DNA from: Ruminococcus sp. CAG:382
Lineage (GTDB): Bacteria; Bacillota; Clostridia; Oscillospirales; CAG-382
Length of the DNA: 21,527 nt
NCBI GenBank assembly: GCA_000433115.1
Contig: FR892236.1
Span: forward strand, 1 to 21,527
Direction of reading: 5' to 3'
Made by a program: the position numbers and the translations under genes. Position 1 is the stretch's first letter, and every line of letters starts with the position of its first letter. The notes under the pieces were generated by a model, which worked only from the letters and a program-made list of their open reading frames with translations, ran no database searches and was not told where the DNA came from. Below are positions 1-6,668 of the stretch, one piece after another.

Positions 1-96
1 AAGAGAAGCTACGAAAACGACGGATGGTATTATACCCTGAAAATCCACGACGGAAGCGAAATAAAGATGAGCGAGTCGCATATCATGAAGTGCTGA
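1..96 (+). CDS. C-terminal end of an unknown protein, cut by the window edge
   Basis: An open frame runs from base 1 to a TGA at 94-96, giving 31 residues that end in ESHIMKC. The visible part is polar with aromatic residues (GWYYTLKI), like a small beta-rich domain, but I do not recognise a family. It ends only 13 bases before the start of the RiPP precursor-like gene, and the AAAGGAGG ribosome binding site of that gene lies in this gap. It is therefore probably the preceding gene of the same operon. Its start and full length are outside the window, so its role (export, maturation or unrelated) cannot be judged. Confidence 0.6.
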   Translation, partial: KRSYENDGWYYTLKIHDGSEIKMSESHIMKC

Positions 97-109
97 AAAG
101 GAGGCTTTT

Positions 110-499
110 ATGGAAAACAATCAGGAACTTTCAGCAAAAGCGAAGGAAGCAAAAACTCCCGAAGAGCTGTTGACTCTCGCAAAGGAAAACGGCATTGAAA
201 TGACAGACGAGAGCGCTGCTGCGTATTTTGAAATCATGCATCCCAAAGCAGGCGAGCTTGCTGACGAAGAACTCAACAATGTGTCCGGCGGCGGATGTCG
301 CAAGAGCGACGGAAGACTGATCGTTTCCGCCGGCTATTCATGCGGATATTGGGAATGCAACAAATGCGGAGTGAAATGGAAAAATGCCGGTTACGGTACT
401 TTTAAGTGCAGTAGGTGCGGAAAATCATCACATTGCAATAACTGCTACTGGTGCTCATATGAAAAAGGGCTTTGGCTTTGCAATAACAAGGATAAATGA
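110..499 (+). CDS. Cys-rich RiPP precursor-like peptide with Nif11-like leader
   Basis: 129 residues, preceded by AAAGGAGG six bases before ATG. Residues 1-62 look like a Nif11-type leader: a hydrophilic helix with TPEELLTLAKENGIEMT, then ADEELNNVSGGG, with the double-glycine cleavage site at 60-62. The remaining 67 residues hold ten cysteines (63, 78, 83, 86, 100, 103, 109, 112, 115, 124), several as CxxC pairs (CNKC, CSRC, CNNC), plus many Gly, Tyr and Trp. That pattern resembles tandem zinc-ribbon knuckles as much as a thioether or disulfide core. Its stop overlaps the start of the radical SAM gene (ATGA), so the two are probably translationally coupled and this is the likely substrate. 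The leader assignment is from pattern. Whether the core is modified, metal-bound or secreted is inference. Confidence 0.75.
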   Translation: MENNQELSAKAKEAKTPEELLTLAKENGIEMTDESAAAYFEIMHPKAGELADEELNNVSGGGCRKSDGRLIVSAGYSCGYWECNKCGVKWKNAGYGTFKCSRCGKSSHCNNCYWCSYEKGLWLCNNKDK

Positions 500-1899
500 A
501 CCGGTTCGGGCATATGCGTTATATTTTGAACCCCAATATTGCCCTGCGTTCATGGCAGCTCGTCCCCTATGCCTATTACATAAAGGGCGAACGCAATGCG
601 GCAGGACTGAAAAAAGAAGAATTTGAATTTCTGTCGGCGTGTGACGGAAAAACCGACCTGCCGACAGAAAACGAAAGCGTTATCACGCGCGAGTTTATTG
701 AAAAAGGCTTTATCCATAAAGCGGCGAGCGGAGAAAACCTCTCTGATTGGAGCCGCGCCCGCGCTTTTGAAAACCGTTATTTTCCGGCGATGAATCTGAT
801 GATAACCGGCAAATGCAACTATAACTGCATTCATTGCTTCAACGCCGCCGACAACGCGCCTCTCATGAGCGAGTGGACGATGGACGAAATGAATACGCTT
901 CTTGATCAGGCGCGCGACTGCGGAATCAATGCTTTTACCATCACAGGCGGCGAACCTATGCTGCATAGGAATTTCTTTGAAATAATCGAAGGCATTTATT
1001 CGCGCGGAATGTATGTCGAAGAGCTGAATACAAACGGATATTTCATAAACGGCAAAGCGCTTGAACGCATGAGGTCGATCGGCTGCATACCGCTCGTGAA
1101 AATATCCTTTGACGGCATCGGATATCACGACTGGATGAGAAACCACAAGGGCGCCGAGGAAACGGCGCTTCGGGCGATAGCCTTGTGTGTCGAAAACGGC
1201 TTCCCCGTCAAGGTACAGACAAACATGAACCGCCGGAACTGCGATTCCATGCATGAAACGGCAGAAATGCTCGACGCCATAGGTGTGAACGAAATGCGTA
1301 TCATCCGCACGACCGAAGCACCGCGCTGGCTGCGGAATGCGGGAGATGCCTGTCTTACGTTTGAAGAATACTACGACAAGGCGCTCTTTCTCTGGAAGGA
1401 ATATGCCTCGGAGGACCATGTTATGGCTCTGACCGTGTGGCAGTTCGGAACTCTGTATCCGAGAGCAGGATTCTATACTCTCGCCGCGGTGAATTCCTGC
1501 ACCGGAGAATATCGCGAAACCGCCCCCGTCTGCAAGGGTAATCGCGGAATGATTGCTGTCTCGGCAAACGGGAATGTGTTTCCCTGTCACCAGATGTCGG
1601 GTTATTACGAGCAGCACGGCGACAATCTCGGAAACGTAAAGCAGACTCCGCTTGAAGAACTGCTTTCGGGCGGAATGTATCTCGACGAGGTCTGCACGAC
1701 CCTCGGGACGCTGCGCGAAAAAAACGAAAAATGCGGAAAATGTCCGCATTTTGAGCACTGTAACGGCGGCTGCCGCGCCATAGCTCTTGCGCTTACCGGT
1801 GATAAGCTCGGAATCGATCCTTCCAAATGCTTCTTCTGGGAAAACGGCTACGCCGAAAAAATCGCGGCTGCTCTGCCGGATTACGAAACAAATATTTAA
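496..1899 (+). CDS. Radical SAM/SPASM peptide maturase with RRE-like N-terminus
   Basis: 467 residues. Residues 1-90 resemble a PqqD-like RiPP recognition element (KKEEFEFLSACDG, later FIEKGFIHKA). The radical SAM motif CNYNCIHC (CX3CX2C) is at 107-114 and binds the 4Fe-4S cluster that cleaves S-adenosylmethionine; TGGEP at 150-154 is the usual GGE motif. A C-terminal SPASM domain carries Cys 346, 364, 400, 413, 416, 422, 426 and 445, with the CxxCxxxxxCxxxC signature at 413-426, and would bind auxiliary clusters. Such enzymes install thioether or C-C crosslinks in precursor peptides. The start at 496 overlaps the upstream stop and has AAGGA just before it; an ATG at 514 is an alternative start. 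The precursor genes on both sides support a RiPP role. The exact reaction is unknown. Confidence 0.88.
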   Translation: MNRFGHMRYILNPNIALRSWQLVPYAYYIKGERNAAGLKKEEFEFLSACDGKTDLPTENESVITREFIEKGFIHKAASGENLSDWSRARAFENRYFPAMNLMITGKCNYNCIHCFNAADNAPLMSEWTMDEMNTLLDQARDCGINAFTITGGEPMLHRNFFEIIEGIYSRGMYVEELNTNGYFINGKALERMRSIGCIPLVKISFDGIGYHDWMRNHKGAEETALRAIALCVENGFPVKVQTNMNRRNCDSMHETAEMLDAIGVNEMRIIRTTEAPRWLRNAGDACLTFEEYYDKALFLWKEYASEDHVMALTVWQFGTLYPRAGFYTLAAVNSCTGEYRETAPVCKGNRGMIAVSANGNVFPCHQMSGYYEQHGDNLGNVKQTPLEELLSGGMYLDEVCTTLGTLREKNEKCGKCPHFEHCNGGCRAIALALTGDKLGIDPSKCFFWENGYAEKIAAALPDYETNI

Positions 1900-1921
1900 T
1901 ATAAAGAAAGGACGCCCCAAC

Positions 1922-2152
1922 ATGGATAACAAAAACAACGAAACAAAGGAATACACCCTCACAGAAGAAGAACTGAAAGCCGTTTCCGGCGGCACATCGT
2001 CAAAAACTCCGGGCATATCCTGTCCGCACTGCGGCAAGTTTATTCCGATAACCATTACGGAACTGCTGACTCAGAATCACCTCAGATGCCCGTATTGTCT
2101 GCTGACGCTGAAAGTCCACAAAAATCCCGAACCTCATAAGGACGGGAAATAA
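1922..2152 (+). CDS. Second small GG-leader peptide with zinc-ribbon-like core
   Basis: 76 residues. AAAGGA ends ten bases before the ATG, and this start lies 22 bases after the radical SAM stop. The same frame is open further upstream, inside the radical SAM gene, but no start there has a comparable ribosome binding site. Residues 1-24 form a short acidic leader ending LTEEELKAVSGG, the double-glycine motif of exported bacteriocin and RiPP precursors. Residues 25-76 contain two CPxC pairs (CPHC 34-37, CPYC 56-59) 18 residues apart, a classic zinc-ribbon spacing, and a basic tail with prolines. Its leader differs in length from that of the first peptide. It may be a second substrate, or an unmodified GG-secreted peptide. 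Function is not known. Confidence 0.7.
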   Translation: MDNKNNETKEYTLTEEELKAVSGGTSSKTPGISCPHCGKFIPITITELLTQNHLRCPYCLLTLKVHKNPEPHKDGK

Positions 2153-2177
2153 ACTGGAAATACGTAACTCTTAATTG

Positions 2178-2216
2178 AAAACACCGACGGACGAATGATC
2201 GCCTGCCGGTGTTTTT
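2178..2216. terminator. Rho-independent terminator after the RiPP operon
   Basis: A 9-bp stem, AAAACACCG (2178-2186) with CGGTGTTTT (2207-2215), has further pairing inside the 20-base loop. It is followed by a T-run on the plus strand. The A-run before it means it could also work on minus-strand transcripts from the sigma-factor-like gene, which ends at 2261. Confidence 0.8.
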
Positions 2217-2260
2217 GCATCATATTAAATTCGTTTTACGTTTTTTTAACCGCAAAAGAG

Positions 2261-3886
2261 TTACTTTTTCACGCCCATCCAGCAGCCTTCTGCTCCGATG
2301 CCGTCTTCGGGAGGTGTCAGTATACCTTTTTCGATCAGGCATTCAACAACTGCATCGAGAACAGGCATTTCGGCAAGAGTATTTGCCAGTCTCCATTCTC
2401 CGATGAGATAATCCGGAACGGATTTTTTGATGAGTGAAGCGATTTTCTCTGCAACGCTCGCCGCATCGGTGTCAAAATATCCGTTTCGCAAATTGTTGCT
2501 GATGTCAAAAAGTCTGTTTTCATCGGAAAGAGAGTTTACAAGGATCTTGGTATAAAGCATATCTCCGTCACGGTATAAATATCCGCATTCAATTGCCTTG
2601 GCAGCGTGTTCTTTTTCTGCTTCTGACAATGTGGCGATGTCGAGACCGTCTATCGCCCGGAGCGCAAGCTGGATTCTTGGCTCTTTTGATACCTCGAGCC
2701 CACAGCTGAAATGCTTCTTTATGCGGGTGATATAGATGTTGTCAAGACGAATATTTGAAAAACCGCACACGTTTTGCGCCGTGACGCCGTCCCAGCCGCC
2801 GCCGTAATACTTACCGTTATCAACATATCCGAAAACGCTGAACGGACGCTTTGTTTCGGGAATGTCGGAGAAGTCATTTTTCTCCAAAGAGCACTCAACA
2901 CAATGCGAGAAGGCGTCTGCAATGTTGGTTATCTGCTGCCAGATGATAAGATTCATATCTGTTTTTTTATTAAGATACGGGAAAGCAAGATATTCTGCCT
3001 TGTGCTCATCGATATAGCTGGATATAGTATCGCAAATTTTCGGCAGTTGTTCTGTATAGATCGCGTTTGCTTTTTCAAATACATCTTTGTCGAGCAGAAT
3101 GAAATTGAGTACATATTTACCGTTATCCAAACGGCGAATAAGTCCATACTCCCCGTTTTCTCCTTCACAGAGGATTTCAAGCTCTTCTTCAACATATACG
3201 GTAGGGACATTCAGCTCTTCGGCAATTTCAGCCGCGCTCATCGGCTTTTTGCGGCACAGCCATACAATGTGTTTGGAAAACATTCTTGTGCATACGTTTC
3301 GCGGATCTCCCCAACCGGGACTTCCGGTTCCCCAAATCACAAAATCGATTTTGTCAAGCGCAACGGGTTTGTTACAAGTATCAGCCATTTCTTCTACCTC
3401 AATTTTGATTTTTTGCCTTGCCGAAAACAATCTCTGACGTATCGCGCCTTCACTTGTGTTTTGCTTTCTTGCTATTTCTGCGGCTGAAAGACCGTCTATG
3501 TAGAACAGGATCATCGCTTCACGGTATGCTTTTGTCAGAAAAGCAATTCGCCGATAAATGAACGTCAACTGTTCTGCGGTGTTGTCCGGCTCACCTTCGT
3601 CCGCAACGGAAAGCAGTATTTCATCGGAAACTCCGTCACAGAATGCTTCCGTGCGTTTTCTTCGCCTGCCCGAAAAGTCGGCATAAACATTGCGCGCAAC
3701 TTTCCAGATAAACGGATACACGTTTTCGATTTCTCCGTCCTGATTTGCGGCTTCTGCAAGAGCATATACTATATCAGAACAAAGCTCATCAGCCTCATAG
3801 CTGTCATTGGTCCTTGCATAGCAAAAGCCAAAAAGCTTGTCAAGTAAGCTTTCGTCAAAGTATTTCAGCAAGTCTCGTTTTTTCAT
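2261..3886 (-). CDS. ECF-like RNA polymerase sigma factor with long C-terminal extension
   Basis: 541 residues from the ATG at 3886, chosen because GGAG sits seven bases before it. An in-frame GTG at 3919 lacks a ribosome binding site. The N-terminal third matches sigma-70 proteins: region 2 (YEADELCSDIVYAL, FIWKVARNVYADF) and a region 4 helix-turn-helix (REAMILFYIDGLSAAEIA, then SEGAIRQRLFSARQKI). The remaining 370 or so residues are not a standard sigma region. They start with a winged-helix-like stretch (KPMSAAEIAEELNVPTVYV) and continue as mixed alpha/beta sequence with no motif I can name. This resembles ECF sigma factors with C-terminal regulatory or sensing extensions. No membrane segment or anti-sigma gene is visible beside it. 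It may control itself or distant genes. Confidence 0.75.
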   Translation of the reverse strand: MKKRDLLKYFDESLLDKLFGFCYARTNDSYEADELCSDIVYALAEAANQDGEIENVYPFIWKVARNVYADFSGRRRKRTEAFCDGVSDEILLSVADEGEPDNTAEQLTFIYRRIAFLTKAYREAMILFYIDGLSAAEIARKQNTSEGAIRQRLFSARQKIKIEVEEMADTCNKPVALDKIDFVIWGTGSPGWGDPRNVCTRMFSKHIVWLCRKKPMSAAEIAEELNVPTVYVEEELEILCEGENGEYGLIRRLDNGKYVLNFILLDKDVFEKANAIYTEQLPKICDTISSYIDEHKAEYLAFPYLNKKTDMNLIIWQQITNIADAFSHCVECSLEKNDFSDIPETKRPFSVFGYVDNGKYYGGGWDGVTAQNVCGFSNIRLDNIYITRIKKHFSCGLEVSKEPRIQLALRAIDGLDIATLSEAEKEHAAKAIECGYLYRDGDMLYTKILVNSLSDENRLFDISNNLRNGYFDTDAASVAEKIASLIKKSVPDYLIGEWRLANTLAEMPVLDAVVECLIEKGILTPPEDGIGAEGCWMGVKK

Positions 3887-3934
3887 TGTTTTCTCCAAGC
3901 GATTGATCAATGCTTTCACTCATATAGTCCGTTT

Positions 3935-3946
3935 ATTACGCGTAAT
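3935..3946. promoter_or_regulatory. 12-bp perfect palindrome upstream of the sigma-like gene
   Basis: ATTACGCGTAAT is a perfect palindrome about 50 bases upstream of the chosen start, in the only gap between this gene and the terminator of the next operon. It could be an operator, or part of a promoter read by this sigma factor. No good sigma-A type promoter was found here. That it is regulatory is inference. Confidence 0.3.
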
Positions 3947-3992
3947 GTTAGGCGGATTGCAAAAAATATTTTCAATTTTTTCGGCAAATCGA

Positions 3993-4017
3993 AAAAGCGG
4001 GCGATTTCCCCGCTTTT
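3993..4017 (-). terminator. Terminator of the reductase/kinase operon
   Basis: The stem AAAAGCGGG (3993-4001) with CCCGCTTTT (4009-4017) encloses a 7-base loop. Read on the minus strand it is followed by further T residues, and it lies about 35 bases after the stop of the P-loop kinase at 4053. It also separates that operon from the sigma-like gene. Confidence 0.8.
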
Positions 4018-4052
4018 CTTCTTTCGCACCGAGGTTTTTCCCGATAACGTGA

Positions 4053-4568
4053 TCAATAATCCCTCTCTTGCAGATATGCGTCAAGCTGCCGTTGATTTTT
4101 GATGACGACCACTTTTTCGGGATACTGCTTCCGCATGAGCTTATACCGGTTGCGTATCTTCTTTGAACGTCCTTCCCAAAGAATCCATTTCACAAATTCA
4201 AAATCCAGCTTTTCATTGCATCCTTCTGCCATATCGGGACGGCTTTTTCCTTTATATCTGCGATATCGCCGCACGCAACGAAGCAGACAGCTTATCCTTC
4301 CGAAAAGCATCTGTATAATGATGTCGGCTTCGGCGGCTCTGCGTTCAAAGCTCAGCTTACTGTAATTGCCGTCAATGACCCAACCGTCCGGATTGCTGTC
4401 AAGAAACGAACTGACGATATTCTGCTTGTCCGTCTCGGCCCTGATCTCCCAGCCCGGCAAAAACTGAACCGTGTCCATATGAAGAGCCGGAACCCGATAC
4501 TGTTTGCACAGCCTCCGGCACAAGGTTGATTTGCCCGAACCGCTGTATCCCGTTATAACGATCTTCAT
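4053..4568 (-). CDS. P-loop kinase, FlaR / DNA topology modulation family
   Basis: 171 residues. It starts MKIVITGYSGSGKSTL, with Walker A GYSGSGKST at residues 7-15. The sequence then shows conserved family stretches: HMDTVQFLPGWEI, WVIDGNYSK, RPDMAEGCNEKLDFEFVKWIL and VVIKNQRQLDAYL. These match the adenylate-kinase-like proteins often annotated as topology modulation protein FlaR; their true substrate is not established, and a nucleotide or small-molecule kinase is likely. The start at 4568 overlaps the upstream stop by one base (TAATG), so it is the last gene of a coupled three-gene operon. The same frame is open upstream but runs through the previous gene. The cytoplasmic location is inferred from the lack of a signal peptide. 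Confidence 0.85.
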   Translation of the reverse strand: MKIVITGYSGSGKSTLCRRLCKQYRVPALHMDTVQFLPGWEIRAETDKQNIVSSFLDSNPDGWVIDGNYSKLSFERRAAEADIIIQMLFGRISCLLRCVRRYRRYKGKSRPDMAEGCNEKLDFEFVKWILWEGRSKKIRNRYKLMRKQYPEKVVVIKNQRQLDAYLQERDY

Positions 4569-4921
4569 TATCCGTTTGCCTGCACTGCATTGTCGTTGAA
4601 ATCCAATGTCTCGCGGATGAAACGCGCCTGAATCCGGCTTTCTGTAACAAGGACCGATTCCTGATGAAAAAATGCGCACAGGTCTTTTGCAATATCGTTG
4701 ACCACGGATTTTTCAACATCAATCAGGGTAAGCACCAAGCTGTTTTCTCTGGCATATTCTCCGTTTTCATAAATGTACCCGCCTTCCTGCACATTGAAGG
4801 AAAAAGGCACCTTATACGCATAGCATACATTGCGCAGCACCTTGATGTACTTTTCGCTTTCAAAAAGCTGTGTATTGGTTGTCAGATCGTTCAGCCCTAT
4901 GTAGATTTTTGATTCTGTCAT
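4568..4921 (-). CDS. Small conserved hypothetical protein
   Basis: 117 residues, with AAAGGAGG about eight bases before ATG. It begins MTESKIYIGLNDLTT and alternates short beta-like and helical stretches. The glycine-tyrosine segment GGYIYENGEY and a later run of hydrophobics (LVLTLIDVEKSVVNDIAKDL) suggest a compact alpha/beta fold. There is no signal peptide and no catalytic motif I recognise. It loosely resembles small proteins of the DUF3574 type, but I cannot confirm this. It lies 15 bases after the reductase-like gene and overlaps the kinase gene by one base, so it is cotranscribed with both. Confidence 0.7.
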   Translation of the reverse strand: MTESKIYIGLNDLTTNTQLFESEKYIKVLRNVCYAYKVPFSFNVQEGGYIYENGEYARENSLVLTLIDVEKSVVNDIAKDLCAFFHQESVLVTESRIQARFIRETLDFNDNAVQANG

Positions 4922-4936
4922 GTCCGCGCCCTCCTT

Positions 4937-5530
4937 TCAGCATACAAGACCGTCGGCGATTCCGCGTATGTCACATTTGGCACACGTCATGATCGCTTCC
5001 GCATCGTTTCCGAGGATATCAAGCCCCTCCGCACAGCAGGAGACATATTTTCCTTTCCCCAGGAAATGTGCGATGCCTTCCATGTATGCCGCTCCGAAAC
5101 TGTTGTCCTTCAGATATCCGCCGCAGGTGGTCAGATAGACCATGTTCGAAAATGCGGCTAAGCCCTCCGAGCCTTTTGAGGTATATTGAAATGTGATCCT
5201 GTTCACGCATATGTTTTCGATATACGCCTTCAATACCGCCGGAAAAGACATATCCCGGCACGGAGCGCCCACCAGAATGACGTCTGCCGCGGCAAAATCA
5301 TGCGCTGCGTCGAACATTTCATCGGAAAAACGCCCCCGCCCGACCAGCTCATCGCGGCGCTCTGCTTCGCCGATTCCGTAGCATTTTATACCCGAACGGA
5401 AAAGATTCAGCTCCTCAACGACCGTTTCGGGATGCTTTTCGCAGAATGCTTCAATAAATGTATCACACAGCTCCAATGTCCTGGATATTCCGCGCTCCCG
5501 CGCGCAGGCATTTATAAATAACAGCTTCAT
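4937..5530 (-). CDS. NAD(P)H-dependent FMN reductase / azoreductase-like flavoprotein
   Basis: 197 residues beginning MKLLFINACARERGISRTLEL, the first strand and phosphate-binding loop of flavodoxin-fold quinone reductases and azoreductases. AADVILVGAPCRDMSFPAVLKAYIENI matches the family motif that positions the flavin ring and dimer interface, and YLTTCGGYL follows the usual TxGG. It would reduce quinones, azo dyes or flavins with NAD(P)H in the cytoplasm. The frame is open 61 codons further upstream, but a TATAAT promoter box lies inside that extension, so the extension is untranslated leader. A TTG at 5560 behind AAAGGA is an alternative start that would add ten residues. It is the first gene of a three-gene operon. 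Confidence 0.82.
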   Translation of the reverse strand: MKLLFINACARERGISRTLELCDTFIEAFCEKHPETVVEELNLFRSGIKCYGIGEAERRDELVGRGRFSDEMFDAAHDFAAADVILVGAPCRDMSFPAVLKAYIENICVNRITFQYTSKGSEGLAAFSNMVYLTTCGGYLKDNSFGAAYMEGIAHFLGKGKYVSCCAEGLDILGNDAEAIMTCAKCDIRGIADGLVC

Positions 5531-5684
5531 AACATCATCATCTTTCCCGGCTTCAGTCAAGAATTTTTCCTTTCTTCTTTTTATAACAATTTTCAACGCT
5601 GTCACCGTAAAGCAGCCGCATCCTTCGCATTCGTAAGGCTTGCCGTATCTGCCTTCTGCCTCGATATCACCGCTTTCCGAATTC

Positions 5685-5713
5685 ATTATAGCATACTTTC
5701 GGTTAAGAATCAA
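5685..5713 (-). promoter_or_regulatory. Sigma-A promoter of the reductase/kinase operon
   Basis: On the minus strand, TTGATT (5708-5713) and TATAAT (5685-5690) are separated by exactly 17 bases. Transcription would start near 5678, giving a leader of about 150 bases before the ATG at 5530. Confidence 0.75.
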
Positions 5714-5791
5714 TGATATTCAACCGATGCGGTTCGCCGCCGCAGCTTTTTAAGAAACTTATCCTTGCTGATTATAGCGGGTTGCCTTAAC

Positions 5792-6403
5792 TTACAATCG
5801 TTCTTTCATGAATATCCACTGGTTGATATGATCATCTGTTTCGCTTTCATAGCAATGGAGATCAAGGTAATTGATAACATAGATTTGGCAATGCTCTTTC
5901 CCTGTGTGAAGCGTTATAATATTGCGCTTATTATAATTCCCCCTGTCGTATGGAATCCATTTCGTGTCGCTGCCCGTGGGGTTTTTTACATTGATTCGCA
6001 GGATGCCGTTATTGTTTTCAACTCCTAAAAATTCAACAAAAGAAGCATCACCTTTTATCTCAAGATACGCTTTTTCATTTTCTTTTTTGATAACTCTGAT
6101 ATCACATTCATTACCTACAAGAAACTCAACACGAGAAAAAGGCTCCAAAACAAATTTCTTTTCATTGTTGTGATTCGTATTCTCATTCTTCTCTTTGCTT
6201 TGTCCGAAAAGAATACCAATGTCAACACCGAAAAGCTCTGCAATCAGAGGAAATAAAGTAACATCAGGATATCCTATGCCACATTCCCACTTGGAAATAC
6301 ATTGCGGGGATATGCACAACTTTTCAGCCAACATGCCCTGTGTCCAACCGCGTTCTTTTCTCAACTCAAAGATAATATTGCAAAATTTATTGAGATGGTA
6401 CAT
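5792..6403 (-). CDS. XRE-family transcriptional regulator with C-terminal beta-like domain
   Basis: 203 residues. Residues 8-70 are a Cro/C1-type helix-turn-helix: FELRKERGWTQGMLAEKL, then ISPQCISKWECGIGYPDVTL and LAELFGV-like IAELFGVDIGILF. The remaining 120 residues are polar and strand-rich (SRVEFLVGNECDIRVI, FLGVENNNGILRINV) with no named family that I can support; a ligand-sensing or beta-repeat domain is possible. The start at 6403 follows AAAGGAAG. The same frame is open 21 codons upstream, but that stretch contains the TATAAT box. The promoter and first 14 codons are duplicated just upstream. Its target is unknown; it may regulate itself. Confidence 0.8.
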   Translation of the reverse strand: MYHLNKFCNIIFELRKERGWTQGMLAEKLCISPQCISKWECGIGYPDVTLFPLIAELFGVDIGILFGQSKEKNENTNHNNEKKFVLEPFSRVEFLVGNECDIRVIKKENEKAYLEIKGDASFVEFLGVENNNGILRINVKNPTGSDTKWIPYDRGNYNKRNIITLHTGKEHCQIYVINYLDLHCYESETDDHINQWIFMKERL

Positions 6404-6428
6404 CAGTTCACTTCCTTTCTGTGGCTTT

Positions 6429-6457
6429 ATTATAACACAGATGTTTTTTATTTTCAA
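6429..6457 (-). promoter_or_regulatory. Proximal promoter of the XRE regulator
   Basis: TTGAAA (6452-6457), a 17-base spacer and TATAAT (6429-6434) on the minus strand, ending 26 bases before the ATG at 6403. It lies in the first copy of the 110-bp duplication. Confidence 0.78.
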
Positions 6458-6513
6458 TAACCGCAAAGTTGTAGTTCAAAGATAATATTGCAAAATTTGT
6501 TGAGATGGTACAT
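6454..6513 (-). pseudogene. Truncated 19-residue copy of the XRE regulator start
   Basis: The duplicated copy keeps the ribosome binding site (AAAGGGAG) and ATG. Residues 1-14 match the intact protein (MYHLNKFCNIIFEL), then it reads QLCGY and stops at TGA where the next repeat unit begins. The stop overlaps the -35 box of the proximal promoter. It could act as an upstream open reading frame, or simply be a scar of the duplication. Confidence 0.7.
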
Positions 6514-6538
6514 CAGTTCACTCCCTTTCTGTGACTTT

Positions 6539-6567
6539 ATTATAACGCAGATGTTTTTTATTTTCAA
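6539..6567 (-). promoter_or_regulatory. Distal duplicated promoter of the XRE regulator
   Basis: The second copy keeps the same TTGAAA (6562-6567), 17-base spacer and TATAAT (6539-6544). Transcripts from it would first meet the truncated 19-codon frame at 6454-6513, then the proximal promoter and the real gene. Confidence 0.7.
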
Positions 6568-6639
6568 TAACCGCAAAGTTGTAAATGTTATAACAGCTTC
6601 GAAAGCAATTCCAATATGGCGCTTTTTTTCAGCAATCGC

Positions 6640-6668
6640 TTGACAAACTATCTCTTAAGGAGTATAAT
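6640..6668 (+). promoter_or_regulatory. Consensus promoter of the toxin-antitoxin operon
   Basis: TTGACA (6640-6645), exactly 17 bases, then TATAAT (6663-6668): a perfect sigma-A promoter 38 bases before the ATG at 6706. A promoter this strong usually needs repression, which suits the overlapping operator-like repeats. Confidence 0.88.

Larger units (their letters stand above)
6366..6585. repeat. 110-bp tandem duplication of a regulator promoter and start
   Basis: Two head-to-tail copies, 6366-6475 and 6476-6585, differ at about four positions before diverging at the end. For example, TTTATTGAG versus TTTGTTGAG, and AACACAG versus AACGCAG. Each copy contains the minus-strand promoter, the ribosome binding site, the ATG and 14 codons of the XRE regulator. 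The upstream copy is therefore a spare promoter plus a truncated start. Confidence 0.93.

Noticed and set aside
550..2055. 501-codon minus-strand open frame opposite the radical SAM gene
   Set aside because: It lies antisense to a gene with clear radical SAM and SPASM motifs, has no recognisable domain and a biased composition, and reflects codon bias of the real gene.
2774..3487. 237-codon plus-strand frame opposite the sigma-like gene
   Set aside because: It is a shadow of the sigma-like coding strand; no start signal and no domain.
5531..5713. N-terminal extension of the reductase-like gene with a CEGCGC cysteine cluster
   Set aside because: A TATAAT box with a 17-base spacer to TTGATT lies inside it, so it is an untranslated leader rather than a metal-binding domain.
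5727..5755. GCGG-TTCG-CCGC hairpin followed by CTTTTT as a plus-strand terminator
   Set aside because: The stem is only four pairs and no plus-strand gene ends here; it was not strong enough to list.
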